From positions 1 to 64,000 of the forward strand of contig JAIRVP010000029.1 in the NCBI GenBank assembly GCA_031253835.1: 64,000 bases of DNA. The letters are read 5' to 3'. Shown here one piece after another: positions 29,606-37,174 of the stretch. Position 1 is the first letter of the stretch. Each line of letters opens with the position of its first letter. The DNA is from Burkholderia sp. GTDB lineage: Bacteria > Pseudomonadota > Gammaproteobacteria > Burkholderiales > Burkholderiaceae. The notes under the pieces are model-generated. The model was not told the DNA's origin and ran no database searches. It saw nothing but the letters and a program-made list of their open reading frames with translations. The position numbers and the translations under genes were made by a program.

Positions 29606-29691
29606 GTTGTTGTGTGCGTGCCGGAATAAAGGTCCGATAAATTTTTGCCAGATTCACGTGTCCGCGCATCTGCCACATCACGATGCGTACG

Positions 29692-30138
29692 TCAAAGGAG
29701 CGATTGCGGAATCTGCACGACCGCCGTACTCGTCAACGGTTGAGTCAATATGCTTCCCAGGAACGGCATGCTCGTCATCCAGCTATCGGGGCTGTAATTC
29801 ACCGTAACCGACAAGCAGTACAACGACGGCGGAGTCGACTTGTCATAACTGCACTGAGGCGCCGCGACCTGCGGCTTGCCGACATTCAGCCAGCCCACGA
29901 CGCTCTGCGCGGTTGTCGTCGCGTTCGCAATGCGTGCAGCAAGACTGGGGGCATAACTCAATCCGGCCCGTGCGCCTTCGCTGGCAGCGAACGTCAGGCT
30001 CTGCTGGATCGTGAAAATCATCCCGAAACTGACGATGCCGTAGAAAACCACGAACAGCAGCGGGAACACGATCGCAAACTCGACAGCCGTCGCGCCACGC
30101 TGCCGTCGTTGCCCGCGCGACTGTTTCTGTCGTTTCAT
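29692..30138 (-). CDS. tadE: Tad minor pseudopilin TadE
   Basis: 148 residues with the basic leader RQKQSRGQRRQRGATAVEFA. The RGATAVEFAIVFPLL prepilin-like helix with Glu at the expected place is diagnostic of TadE. The rest is an extracytoplasmic domain with two cysteines. It should be processed by the TadV peptidase. Its ATG overlaps the tadV stop by four bases (ATGA). Confidence 0.88.
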   Translation of the reverse strand: MKRQKQSRGQRRQRGATAVEFAIVFPLLFVVFYGIVSFGMIFTIQQSLTFAASEGARAGLSYAPSLAARIANATTTAQSVVGWLNVGKPQVAAPQCSYDKSTPPSLYCLSVTVNYSPDSWMTSMPFLGSILTQPLTSTAVVQIPQSLL

Positions 30139-30635
30139 CGCACAGCCCCCGTTGCGACAAGAAAGACGACCCATGCAGCGGCCGGCGCCGCGAGGCAGGC
30201 CACATAGGGTGTTGCACGGTATCTGCCGAGCGCCATCGCCGGTGTGTCCCGGCGCCACAGTGCGCCGATCGATGTGCGCGACAGTAGCAGCAGTGCGACG
30301 GCATGAATTCCGGCGGCAAGGCTTCCGACGATCCAGATCCATAGCAGCGCATTCGGGCCGCACCACACGCCGATCACGGCAAAGATCTTGACGTCCGCCG
30401 CGCCCATGACGCGCAATAGAAAAAGCGGGAAAAAGGCGGCCAACCCGACCAGCAGGCCGATCATCGCCTGCTTCGGGAGAATGCCGAACGGACTGGCGTT
30501 CAAATACGCTCCGCCCAAGCCGCAGACCAACCCCGCCAAGACGAGCGAATTCGAAACGCGCCGAAACCGGATGTCACTGGTTGCGACTAACGCCGCCCAG
30601 GCCAGGAACACCCCGCTAAAAATGAAATGTGCCAT
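30135..30635 (-). CDS. tadV: Prepilin peptidase TadV (CpaA, type IV A24 family)
   Basis: 166 residues, about six membrane spans. The two catalytic aspartates of A24 peptidases are visible in ATSDIRFRRVSN and in MGAADVKIFA, the latter a variant of the GxGD motif. It cleaves leaders of Flp and TadE. The start at 30635 gives the expected N-terminus; longer frames add unrelated sequence. Confidence 0.9.
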   Translation of the reverse strand: MAHFIFSGVFLAWAALVATSDIRFRRVSNSLVLAGLVCGLGGAYLNASPFGILPKQAMIGLLVGLAAFFPLFLLRVMGAADVKIFAVIGVWCGPNALLWIWIVGSLAAGIHAVALLLLSRTSIGALWRRDTPAMALGRYRATPYVACLAAPAAAWVVFLVATGAVR

Positions 30636-30748
30636 CGCACCGCAACCCGCGATAAATGTCGCGGCGGGCGGACCGCCAAGACAATCCGCCCGCCGCAACA
30701 CCAAGACGACTCAATGTTTCGAGGTCGTGCTGACTAACGTCAGGTGGG

Positions 30749-30958
30749 TTACTTAAAGATGGTGGTAGCCGTGCAGTTCGTGGCCGTCGTCGGAGAACTA
30801 ATGCATGACCCGAGATTCGTGAACATATTACCGAGACTCGTGCCGATCGACGAAGCACCCGCCAGGATCGCGACAGCGATAAGACCCGCAATCAGACCAT
30901 ACTCGATCGCGGTAACCCCGTTGTTTTCCTTAAGAAAACGCTTGATGATTGCTTTCAT
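30749..30958 (-). CDS. flp: Flp major pilin
   Basis: 69 residues. The leader MKAIIKRFLKENNG is followed by VTAIEYGLIAGLIAVAILAG, the class IVb Flp signature. Cleavage is expected between Gly14 and Val15, leaving Glu at +5 and Tyr at +6. It is the first gene of the tad operon; the long 5' gap upstream and its position suggest it is the most strongly transcribed. The 113 bases to tadV may contain processing or attenuation signals, but I see no strong hairpin. Confidence 0.95.
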   Translation of the reverse strand: MKAIIKRFLKENNGVTAIEYGLIAGLIAVAILAGASSIGTSLGNMFTNLGSCISSPTTATNCTATTIFK

Positions 30959-31383
30959 TTTTTATTCCTCGTGCCTGTATTTACGTTCTTTGGCCTTTTA
31001 TACGTATACATCCCCGCATATCTGGCCCTTGCCCCGCCGTTCGCCACATCTGCCGTGACGACAACCGGGTGCGCTTTCTTTATAGTTCGCCCCGAAGGGC
31101 ATGGCTCACAATTTGATGCAAGTTAACATTCGCGATAGTGACCCTCCTCGAACGTTGTGTACCGAACCGTACATTTCCTTACATCTGCTCCGGATTCTAT
31201 ATCCGATCCTATTTAAGTTCCAACCTCTTTTAACGACTCTGCCGGAAAAAAGTCTTCAGGAGCACAACGTATTTGTACGGCGTTTCGGTACGACTTACAC
31301 ATAGGATTTACGATAGGTTAGATGTGCACGCCTAATCCACCAGTAAAACAATTGCCTCGTCCACCAAGCCTGCCCGCCTCCCA

Positions 31384-31435
31384 CGTTACGTCGCACGCGT
31401 AACGCCAATGTTGTGACGTTACGTTACGAAACGGC
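31384..31435 (+). repeat. Cluster of CGTTACG motifs, candidate activator-binding region
   Basis: CGTTACG (31384-31390) and its inverse CGTAACG (31398-31404) form an exact 7-bp inverted repeat with a seven-base spacer. Another CGTTACG is at 31417-31423, running into TTACGAAACGGC (to 31435). The group lies about 125-175 bases upstream of the sigma-54 promoter, where an enhancer would be expected. A related pair occurs upstream of hfq2. Confidence 0.5.
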
Positions 31436-31557
31436 CGAAACCGTTCTCATTCGTCTGCTCTTAAACAGATTCAACAATCTTTCAATTTCCATAACTTCCT
31501 TTCCCGACAAGGAATTGCCCCGTTTAAAACCGGTTGTCGAACCGTCGGGCATCGAAA

Positions 31558-31573
31558 TGGCACGACAGTTGCA
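31558..31573 (+). promoter_or_regulatory. Consensus sigma-54 (-24/-12) promoter
   Basis: TGGCACG (31558-31564), four bases, TTGCA (31569-31573): an exact match to the sigma-54 consensus including the GG/GC spacing. The expected start near 31584 leaves about 52 bases of leader before the ATG at 31636 of the repeat lipoprotein. No equivalent was found facing flp. Confidence 0.85.
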
Positions 31574-31635
31574 GAGTAGTCCTCGCACCACTCAACACAA
31601 TGCAGTTCACAACACATTTTTAATGCGAGGAAGAA

Positions 31636-33225
31636 ATGGACATTAAGGTTATCCCTCATGGCGTGTTCCGGACGACTCTGATCGCGGCCACCGTTGCAGC
31701 CATGCTTTCCCTCTCCGCGTGCGGCGGCTCCGGTTCCATCAGCCAGGGCCTCGGCGGCGGCTCGAGCTCGGGCACCGGCGATTCGATCTCGACATCAGGC
31801 GGCGGCTCGAGCGGCACCTCGGGTACGAGCGGTACCTCCGGCACCAGCGGAACCTCGGGTACGAGCGGCACCAGCGGAACCTCAGGCACGAGCGGTACGT
31901 CCGGCACGAGCGGAACCTCGGGCACGAGCGGCACCTCCGGCACCTCGGGTGTGTCGTCGAACGCGGTGGGAAAGGTCCTCGCAAACACCAGCACTGTCGC
32001 CACGGGTCTCGGCGGAACCGTCTCGGGTCTCGGCTCCGTCATCGGCAGCCAGTCGCTGCCGGGCGTCAACCCGGCCACGACGCAAGCCGCAGGCGGCATC
32101 GTGCAGAGCATCGGCGGCGCGGTGACCGCACTCGGCAACGGCCTCGGCAATGGTCTCGGCCAGCTCGGCGCAACGAAGGATCCGGTCGGCACCACACTCG
32201 CCAGCACGGGCGGCGTGGTCAATCAACTCGGCGGCGCAGTCACGGGCACGGGCCAACTGGTCACGAGCCTCGGCAGCGGCCCGCTGTCGCCGCTTGCACC
32301 GGTGACGGGTGCCGTCGGTGGCCTGGTGTCGACGCTCGGCGGCGCCGTATCGAACGGCGGCACGACCCTCACCAATGCGCTGTCGACCGGCCCGATTCAG
32401 CAAGTCACGCAGACGGTCAGCTCGGCCATCACGCCGATCACGACGATGGTCGGCCAGACGACCCAGACGATCGGTACGGCGACCGGCCTCGGCGCCCCCG
32501 TCAACACGCTGCTCGGCACGGTCGGCAACGGGCTGAACCAGGCGGGCGCCCTGCTCGCGTCGACAGGCGGCAACCCGGTCACGACGGGCCTCGGCAACAC
32601 CGTCTCGTCGACGGGCAATACCGTGAAGGCCGTCGGCGGCCTGCTCACGGGCGGCACGGGCGGCGTGACCAACCCGCTCGCACCGCTCACGGGCCTCGTC
32701 TCGACGGTCACCGGCGCACTCGGCGGTGCAACCGGCGGCGGCAGCGGCCCGCTTGCGCCGGTCACCGGCCTCGTCTCCACGGTCACCGGCGCGCTCGGTG
32801 GCGCAGCAGGTGGTGGCAGCGGCCCGCTCGCTCCGGTCACCGGCCTCGTCTCCACGGTCACCGGCGCACTCGGCGGCGCGGCTGGCGGCAGCGGTGGCCC
32901 GCTCGCGCCGGTTACCGGCCTCGTCTCGACAGTCACGGGCGCACTCGGCGGCGCAACGGGCGGAACGAGCGGCAGCCCGCTCGCACCGGTCACGGGTCTT
33001 CTCGGCGCAGTCACGGGTGCCCTCGGCGGCGCGACGGGCGGCGCAGGTGGCAGCAGCCCGCTCGCCCCGGTGACGAACGCCGTCACGACGGTCACCAGCA
33101 CGGTCGGCGCACCGGCACTGAGCGGCGGCACGGGTGCCGTCACGAACTCGGGTTCGGCGTCGAACCTGCTCGCGCCTGTCACGTCGCTGATCGGCGGCCT
33201 GCTCGGCGGCACGCACGGCAAGTAA
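31636..33225 (+). CDS. Repeat-rich surface lipoprotein with (Gly-Thr-Ser)15 stalk, collagen-like
   Basis: 529 residues. A lipoprotein signal ends in lipobox LSAC (Cys29); the following Gly suggests outer-membrane sorting. Residues about 60-104 are 15 consecutive Gly-Thr-Ser triplets, a Gly-every-third pattern that annotation pipelines call collagen-like though it has no proline. A central region follows with GLGQLGATKDPVGTT and PLSPLAPVT. Then come five near-identical 25-27 residue repeats of the form PLAPVTGLVSTVTGALGGA. The sequence contains no Trp. AGGAAG precedes the ATG. It is the first gene behind the sigma-54 promoter, and a paralogue and a TpsB pore gene follow. Adhesin or biofilm matrix component is an inference. 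Confidence 0.75.
   Translation: MDIKVIPHGVFRTTLIAATVAAMLSLSACGGSGSISQGLGGGSSSGTGDSISTSGGGSSGTSGTSGTSGTSGTSGTSGTSGTSGTSGTSGTSGTSGTSGTSGTSGVSSNAVGKVLANTSTVATGLGGTVSGLGSVIGSQSLPGVNPATTQAAGGIVQSIGGAVTALGNGLGNGLGQLGATKDPVGTTLASTGGVVNQLGGAVTGTGQLVTSLGSGPLSPLAPVTGAVGGLVSTLGGAVSNGGTTLTNALSTGPIQQVTQTVSSAITPITTMVGQTTQTIGTATGLGAPVNTLLGTVGNGLNQAGALLASTGGNPVTTGLGNTVSSTGNTVKAVGGLLTGGTGGVTNPLAPLTGLVSTVTGALGGATGGGSGPLAPVTGLVSTVTGALGGAAGGGSGPLAPVTGLVSTVTGALGGAAGGSGGPLAPVTGLVSTVTGALGGATGGTSGSPLAPVTGLLGAVTGALGGATGGAGGSSPLAPVTNAVTTVTSTVGAPALSGGTGAVTNSGSASNLLAPVTSLIGGLLGGTHGK
31813..31947 (+). repeat. 15 tandem 9-bp units encoding Gly-Thr-Ser
   Basis: The reading frame is GGN-ACN-(TCN/AGC) fifteen times without interruption, then GGT-GTG-TCG. 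Codon choice differs between units, so the protein pattern is more conserved than the DNA. Unit changes keep frame and would alter stalk length. Confidence 0.95.
32674..33057 (+). repeat. Five tandem ~75-bp repeats encoding PLAPVTGLVSTVTGALGG
   Basis: Units begin at 32674, 32749, 32824, 32899 and 32977. The first three are exactly 75 bases apart, the fourth is 78 and the fifth 81. A partial sixth unit (PLAPVTNAVTTVT) follows. High DNA identity makes recombination between units likely. Confidence 0.9.
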
Positions 33226-33265
33226 TCCGGCATCCATTCATCGAAAAGACAGCGAGGAGTCCATC

Positions 33266-34612
33266 ATGTCCCAGCAACGTTCCATCACGACCGTCGCCCT
33301 GCGCCAGTGGCGCGTGCCCCTCACCGCCTTCGCCGCAGTCTGCCTGCTGGCCGCCTGCGGCGGCGGTGGTGTCAGCTCGCCGCCCGCCAGCAGCAATAAC
33401 AACAACCCGAGCACGAGCGGTACGCCCAGCACGAGCGGCACCAGCGGCTCGACGACCGGTACCAAGGGCGTCGTCAGCACGGTCGGCCAGACGGCCACCG
33501 ACCTGGGCAGCACGGTCGGCAACATCAGCCTGCCCGGCCTCGGCGACGGCGTGACGAAGGGCGTCGGCAGCACGCTCTCCAGCACCGGCACGATCGTCGG
33601 CGCAGCCGCCGATGCCGTAAGCAACGGGCTGGGACAGATCGGCTCGACGAAGGATCCGGTCGGCACGACGGTTGCCGGTCTCGGCAATGTCGTCGGCGCA
33701 ACGAGCAACACGGTGTCCGGCCTGAGCTCGACGGTGAAGGCGCTCGGCACGGGCCCGCTCGCGCCGCTCGCACCGGTCACGACGCCGGTCGGCACCGTGC
33801 TCGACACGGTCGCCAACGGCCTGACGGCCGCCGGCACGACGATCGGCTCGACGCTGTCGTCGGGCGCCGTGCAGCAGGTCACGCAACCGATCAGCTCGGC
33901 GATCACGCCGCTCGTGATCACGGCCGGCCAGGTCACGCAACAGGTCGGCACGACGACCGGCCTCGGCCAACCCGTCTCCGGCCTGCTCGGCCAGGTCGGC
34001 GGCGCGATCAGCTCGGCAGGCAAGCAGGTCGGCGGCACGTCGAGCCAGCCGCTCGTCGGCGACGTCGGTCAGCTCGTGACCGCGGTCGGCAACACCGTGA
34101 CCAACGCGGGCGGCCTGGTCAACCCGAACGGCCCGAACGGCGCAGCACCGATCCCCGGCCTGATCACGAGCCTCGTCGGCGGCTCGACGGCTGCCGTCCA
34201 GAACGGCACGTCGTCGGGTTCCGGCTCGACGAACCCGCTCGGCGGCCTGCTGTCCGGTCTCGGCTCGACGCCGCTCGGCTCGCTCACGGGCGCACTCGGC
34301 GGCGCAACGGGCGGCTCGGCCAGCGGCCCGCTCGCTCCGGTCACGGGCCTCGTGTCGACGGTCACGGGCACGCTCGGTGGCGCAACGGGCGGCGCAGGCA
34401 GTGCAAACCCTCTCGCGCCCGTCACCGGTTTGCTGAATACTGTCACGGGAGCCGTGGGCGGTGCAGCAGGATCGGGGGGCGCGAGCCCGCTCGCACCGGT
34501 CACGTCGCTGGTCGGCGGTGTCACGGGTACGGCCTCGTCGGGCAGCGGCTCGACGGGCCTGCTGGCACCGGTAACGGGGTTGCTGGGCACGCTGGGTAGC
34601 GTCGGCAAGTAA
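33266..34612 (+). CDS. Second repeat-rich surface lipoprotein, paralogue of the preceding gene
   Basis: 448 residues. Lipobox LAAC (Cys31) is followed by Gly. A short Ser/Thr/Gly/Asn linker with only a few GTS-like triplets replaces the long stalk of the first protein. The central core is shared: GLGQIGSTKDPVGTT, GPLAPLAPVT, QQVTQPISSAITPL. Near the end are three or four degenerate PLAPVTGLVSTVTG repeats. It begins 40 bases after its paralogue, so it is in the same operon. The function is unknown; a duplicated surface lipoprotein with a shorter stalk is the simplest reading. Confidence 0.75.
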   Translation: MSQQRSITTVALRQWRVPLTAFAAVCLLAACGGGGVSSPPASSNNNNPSTSGTPSTSGTSGSTTGTKGVVSTVGQTATDLGSTVGNISLPGLGDGVTKGVGSTLSSTGTIVGAAADAVSNGLGQIGSTKDPVGTTVAGLGNVVGATSNTVSGLSSTVKALGTGPLAPLAPVTTPVGTVLDTVANGLTAAGTTIGSTLSSGAVQQVTQPISSAITPLVITAGQVTQQVGTTTGLGQPVSGLLGQVGGAISSAGKQVGGTSSQPLVGDVGQLVTAVGNTVTNAGGLVNPNGPNGAAPIPGLITSLVGGSTAAVQNGTSSGSGSTNPLGGLLSGLGSTPLGSLTGALGGATGGSASGPLAPVTGLVSTVTGTLGGATGGAGSANPLAPVTGLLNTVTGAVGGAAGSGGASPLAPVTSLVGGVTGTASSGSGSTGLLAPVTGLLGTLGSVGK

Positions 34613-34684
34613 GGAGGACGGTCGCGCCATCGCAGCCGGAGCGAATGGCGCGGCCGTACAAACACAACCGGCATGGCGGCACGC

Positions 34685-34712
34685 GGCGCGCGACACCCTG
34701 GTGTCGCGCGCC
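34685..34712 (+). other. Perfect 13-bp hairpin in the leader of the tpsB gene
   Basis: GGCGCGCGACACC (34685-34697), loop CT, then the exact reverse complement (34700-34712). There is no T run, so it is not a classic terminator. It may protect upstream mRNA ends or partly limit read-through into the pore gene, 45 bases downstream. Confidence 0.6.
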
Positions 34713-34756
34713 GGCATTACAAAGAAGACGAAAAGCAAGGCCTACGAGGAAGAACA

Positions 34757-36442
34757 ATGAAATCCAGACTCGACAGATGGATGATGCTGCTCGCCATCGC
34801 GGCAGCAAGCACGGCACATGCACAATCGCGCGTCGGCGGTAACCCGCTCGACTCCCTTCCCCAGATCAACGCACCGAAGACCGGCCCGAACGTGACCGTG
34901 CAGGTCGCACCGCAAGCGCCGCAACTGCAGGAGCTGCTGTCGCGACACCTGACGCCGTCGACGTTTCAGGTCGAAGGCGTGAAGTCGGTGCCGTTCGAGG
35001 AAATCTCGCGTCGCTTCACCCCGCTCGTCGGCAAGGACATCACGATCGGCGACCTGATCGAAACCGCCAACGGCGTGACGAAGCTGTACCAGGAGCGCGG
35101 CTACGCGCTGTCGTTCGCGTTCGTTCCCGCGCAGACGTTCGAGAACGGCGTCGTGCGCATCACGGTGGTCGAAGGCTATGTGTCGGACGTCAAGGTCACC
35201 GGCAAGCCCGGTGCGATGGAACCGAAGATCCGCGCGATCGCCGCCCACATCACGGCCGATCGCCCGCTGCGTCGCGCGACGTTCGAGCGTTACGTGAATA
35301 CGTTCGGCCTGCTGCCCGGCCTCACGGTGAAGGCGAATGTCCCGCCGCCGCAAACCACCGACGGCGCCACGACGCTGGAACTCGCGGTCGACCGCAAGCC
35401 GTTCAACATCAGCACCGGCATCGACTTCAACCACCCGGGTGTCCAGGGCCTCATCACCGCAACCGAAAACGGCCTTACGCGATTCGGTGAGCAGTTGAGC
35501 ATCTCGGCGCTCGCGCCGCCTGGGCGTGACAAGCAGACCTACTTTGCGTTCAGCGGTGCGGTGCCCGTCGGCAGCAGCGGCCTGATCACGCGCCTCGACG
35601 CAAGTACGTATCGCGGCAAGCCGACCAACAACCCGGGATTGCCGTCGTACGTGCAGCGTACGGTCAAGAACGAGAAGCTCGGTCTTTCGGCATCCTATCC
35701 GATACTGCTGAACAACCAGCGCAGCCTGCTCGGCACCGTGTCGGGCTATGCGTCGCATAACGAGGACCGCTACCAGAACCAGATCAACGGCGCGAGCCTC
35801 GATACGCGTTCGCAGGTCCGCGTACTGCAAATGCAACTCGACTACACGAGCGTCCAGCCGAAACAGGTCCAGAAACTCAGCGTCAACGTCGCGAAGGGTT
35901 TCAACATCCTCGGCGCATCGAAGGCACAGGACATCACCGTCGGCACGACGACGACCTCGGTGGACAGCCCGATTTCGCTGACCTTCGTTCGCACGGGGGC
36001 GACCTTCACGCAGACAAACGAATGGCCGCTCCGGATCGGCACGTCGGTTTCGCTGACCGGGCAATACAGTCCCGACTCGTTGCCGACGTCCGAACAGATC
36101 TCGTTCGGCTCGACGCGCTACGCGCTCGGCTACCAGCCGGGCGAAACGTCGGGCGACTCGGGCTGGGGGATGTCGCTGGAGGTCAACCGCGGCTTCACGC
36201 CGGGCTGGACGTATCTGAAATCGATCACGCCGTATGTCGCGTACGACATGGCGCGCGTATACCTGCACTCGGGCGCGCCGTCACCGAACCGCATGTCGTC
36301 GGTCGGCATCGGTGTACGGTTTTCCGACAGCCGTTTCTACAGTCTCGACCTGAACGTTGCGAAGCCGATCGGCGACGCGCCCGTCGAAAGCGCGTCGCGC
36401 AGCCCGCGCATCAACGCCGCATTCTCGTATCAGCTCAACTGA
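34757..36442 (+). CDS. TpsB-type outer-membrane transporter (FhaC/ShlB/HecB family)
   Basis: 561 residues. A signal peptide (LLAIAAASTAHA) is followed by a POTRA_2 domain (about residues 70-150, with YQERGYALSFAFVPAQTFENG and VRITVVEGYVSDVKV) and a 16-strand ShlB-type barrel ending in ...NAAFSYQLN with a C-terminal aromatic-free Asn. Such proteins export TpsA exoproteins. The usual VRGY/F lid-loop motif reads YALGY here (455-459), with Leu457 in place of the conserved Arg. No TpsA gene with a haemagglutinin domain is nearby; the neighbours are the two repeat lipoproteins. GAGGA precedes the ATG at 34757. Confidence 0.88.
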   Translation: MKSRLDRWMMLLAIAAASTAHAQSRVGGNPLDSLPQINAPKTGPNVTVQVAPQAPQLQELLSRHLTPSTFQVEGVKSVPFEEISRRFTPLVGKDITIGDLIETANGVTKLYQERGYALSFAFVPAQTFENGVVRITVVEGYVSDVKVTGKPGAMEPKIRAIAAHITADRPLRRATFERYVNTFGLLPGLTVKANVPPPQTTDGATTLELAVDRKPFNISTGIDFNHPGVQGLITATENGLTRFGEQLSISALAPPGRDKQTYFAFSGAVPVGSSGLITRLDASTYRGKPTNNPGLPSYVQRTVKNEKLGLSASYPILLNNQRSLLGTVSGYASHNEDRYQNQINGASLDTRSQVRVLQMQLDYTSVQPKQVQKLSVNVAKGFNILGASKAQDITVGTTTTSVDSPISLTFVRTGATFTQTNEWPLRIGTSVSLTGQYSPDSLPTSEQISFGSTRYALGYQPGETSGDSGWGMSLEVNRGFTPGWTYLKSITPYVAYDMARVYLHSGAPSPNRMSSVGIGVRFSDSRFYSLDLNVAKPIGDAPVESASRSPRINAAFSYQLN

Positions 36443-36451
36443 TCGGACACC

Positions 36452-36478
36452 AAACAGCCCGCGTTTCGCGGGCTGTTT
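36452..36478 (+). terminator. Terminator of the repeat-lipoprotein/tpsB operon
   Basis: A perfect 12-bp stem AAACAGCCCGCG with a TTT loop; the 3' arm ends in TTT. It lies ten bases after the tpsB stop. Confidence 0.85.
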
Positions 36479-36608
36479 CGATTAGAGTCCCCTCTATCAA
36501 ACGTGGCGCGCGGTTTCACGTATTCTGGCGAAGCTCGCAACATGCCCGCCCCATGCAGACGGTCGTGCGGGCGAATCGAACACGACATGCAAAACAAGGA
36601 GGACGACA

Positions 36609-37070
36609 ATGATTCAACTGACCCGCCCGTTGCGTGCAATCGCCGTTGCCGGCGCACTGCTCGCCTGCGCAGCCCCCACGTTCGCACAAGCCGACAATCC
36701 CATCGGCATGTGGCAGACGATCGATGACAACACCCATCAGCCGAAGGCACTCGTGCAGATCGCCGAGGACGGCGACGGTGCGCTGACGGGCAAGGTCGTC
36801 AAGGGCCTCGGCGCGAACGATACGCCCGATCGCCGTTGCACCGCCTGCACGGACGAGCGCAAGGATCAACTCATCAAGGGCATGACGATCATCAAGGCAA
36901 TGAAGAAGGAAGGCGACCACTGGGACGGTGGCAACATCCTCGACCCGGAGAACGGCAAGGTCTACAAGTGCAAGATGACGCTTGAGGACGGCGGCCAGAA
37001 ACTCGTGGTACGCGGTTACATCGGCGTATCGCTGCTCGGCCGGTCGCAGACCTGGGTTCGCCAGCAATAA
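36609..37070 (+). CDS. Exported DUF2147-family protein
   Basis: 153 residues. A signal peptide (AIAVAGALLACAAPTFA) precedes a DUF2147 domain that starts with NPIGMWQTIDDNTHQPKALVQI. It contains the paired cysteines RRCTACTD and the closing VVRGYIGVSLLGRSQTWVR. The family forms small lipocalin-like beta-barrels in the periplasm with no settled role. The AAGGAGGAC site before the ATG is near perfect. It has its own terminator downstream and lies beyond the tpsB terminator, so it is a separate transcription unit. Confidence 0.85.
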   Translation: MIQLTRPLRAIAVAGALLACAAPTFAQADNPIGMWQTIDDNTHQPKALVQIAEDGDGALTGKVVKGLGANDTPDRRCTACTDERKDQLIKGMTIIKAMKKEGDHWDGGNILDPENGKVYKCKMTLEDGGQKLVVRGYIGVSLLGRSQTWVRQQ

Positions 37071-37104
37071 CGCAGCACGCCGCCAACACGCGCGGCACAA
37101 TGAA

Positions 37105-37140
37105 AAAATCGGCCTGCGACGAAGTCGTCAGGCCGATTTT
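37105..37140 (+). terminator. Terminator after the DUF2147 gene
   Basis: AAAATCGGCCTG pairs with CAGGCCGATTTT around an inner CGAC/GTCG stem and GAA loop, with one bulged T. A T run follows. Confidence 0.8.
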
Positions 37141-37174
37141 CTTTGGGTGCGGGCGCAACAGAAACCGATTGCCA

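Larger units (their letters stand above)
30959..31635 (+). other. 677-bp AT-rich divergent regulatory region between flp and the repeat-lipoprotein operon
   Basis: No credible gene is present. Base composition is clearly more AT-rich than the surrounding coding DNA. It contains a sigma-54 promoter facing right (31558-31573), a cluster of CGTTACG-type motifs (31384-31435), and the short palindrome TATACGTATA near 31000-31009. TATAAA hexamers in the flp direction (30997-31002 and 31079-31084) lack a convincing -35, so I do not call a flp promoter. Confidence 0.8.

Noticed and set aside
30997..31025. Sigma-70 promoter for flp with TATAAA
   Set aside because: The hexamer 17 bases upstream reads CCAGAT; no acceptable -35 at other spacings.
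31094..31110. Second sigma-54-like site (TGGCTC...TTTGA) facing right
   Set aside because: The -12 half has GA instead of the invariant GC, and the site is 530 bases from the gene.
31813..33057. CRISPR-like array
   Set aside because: The repeats are coding, directly abutting and in frame, with no unique spacers and no cas genes.
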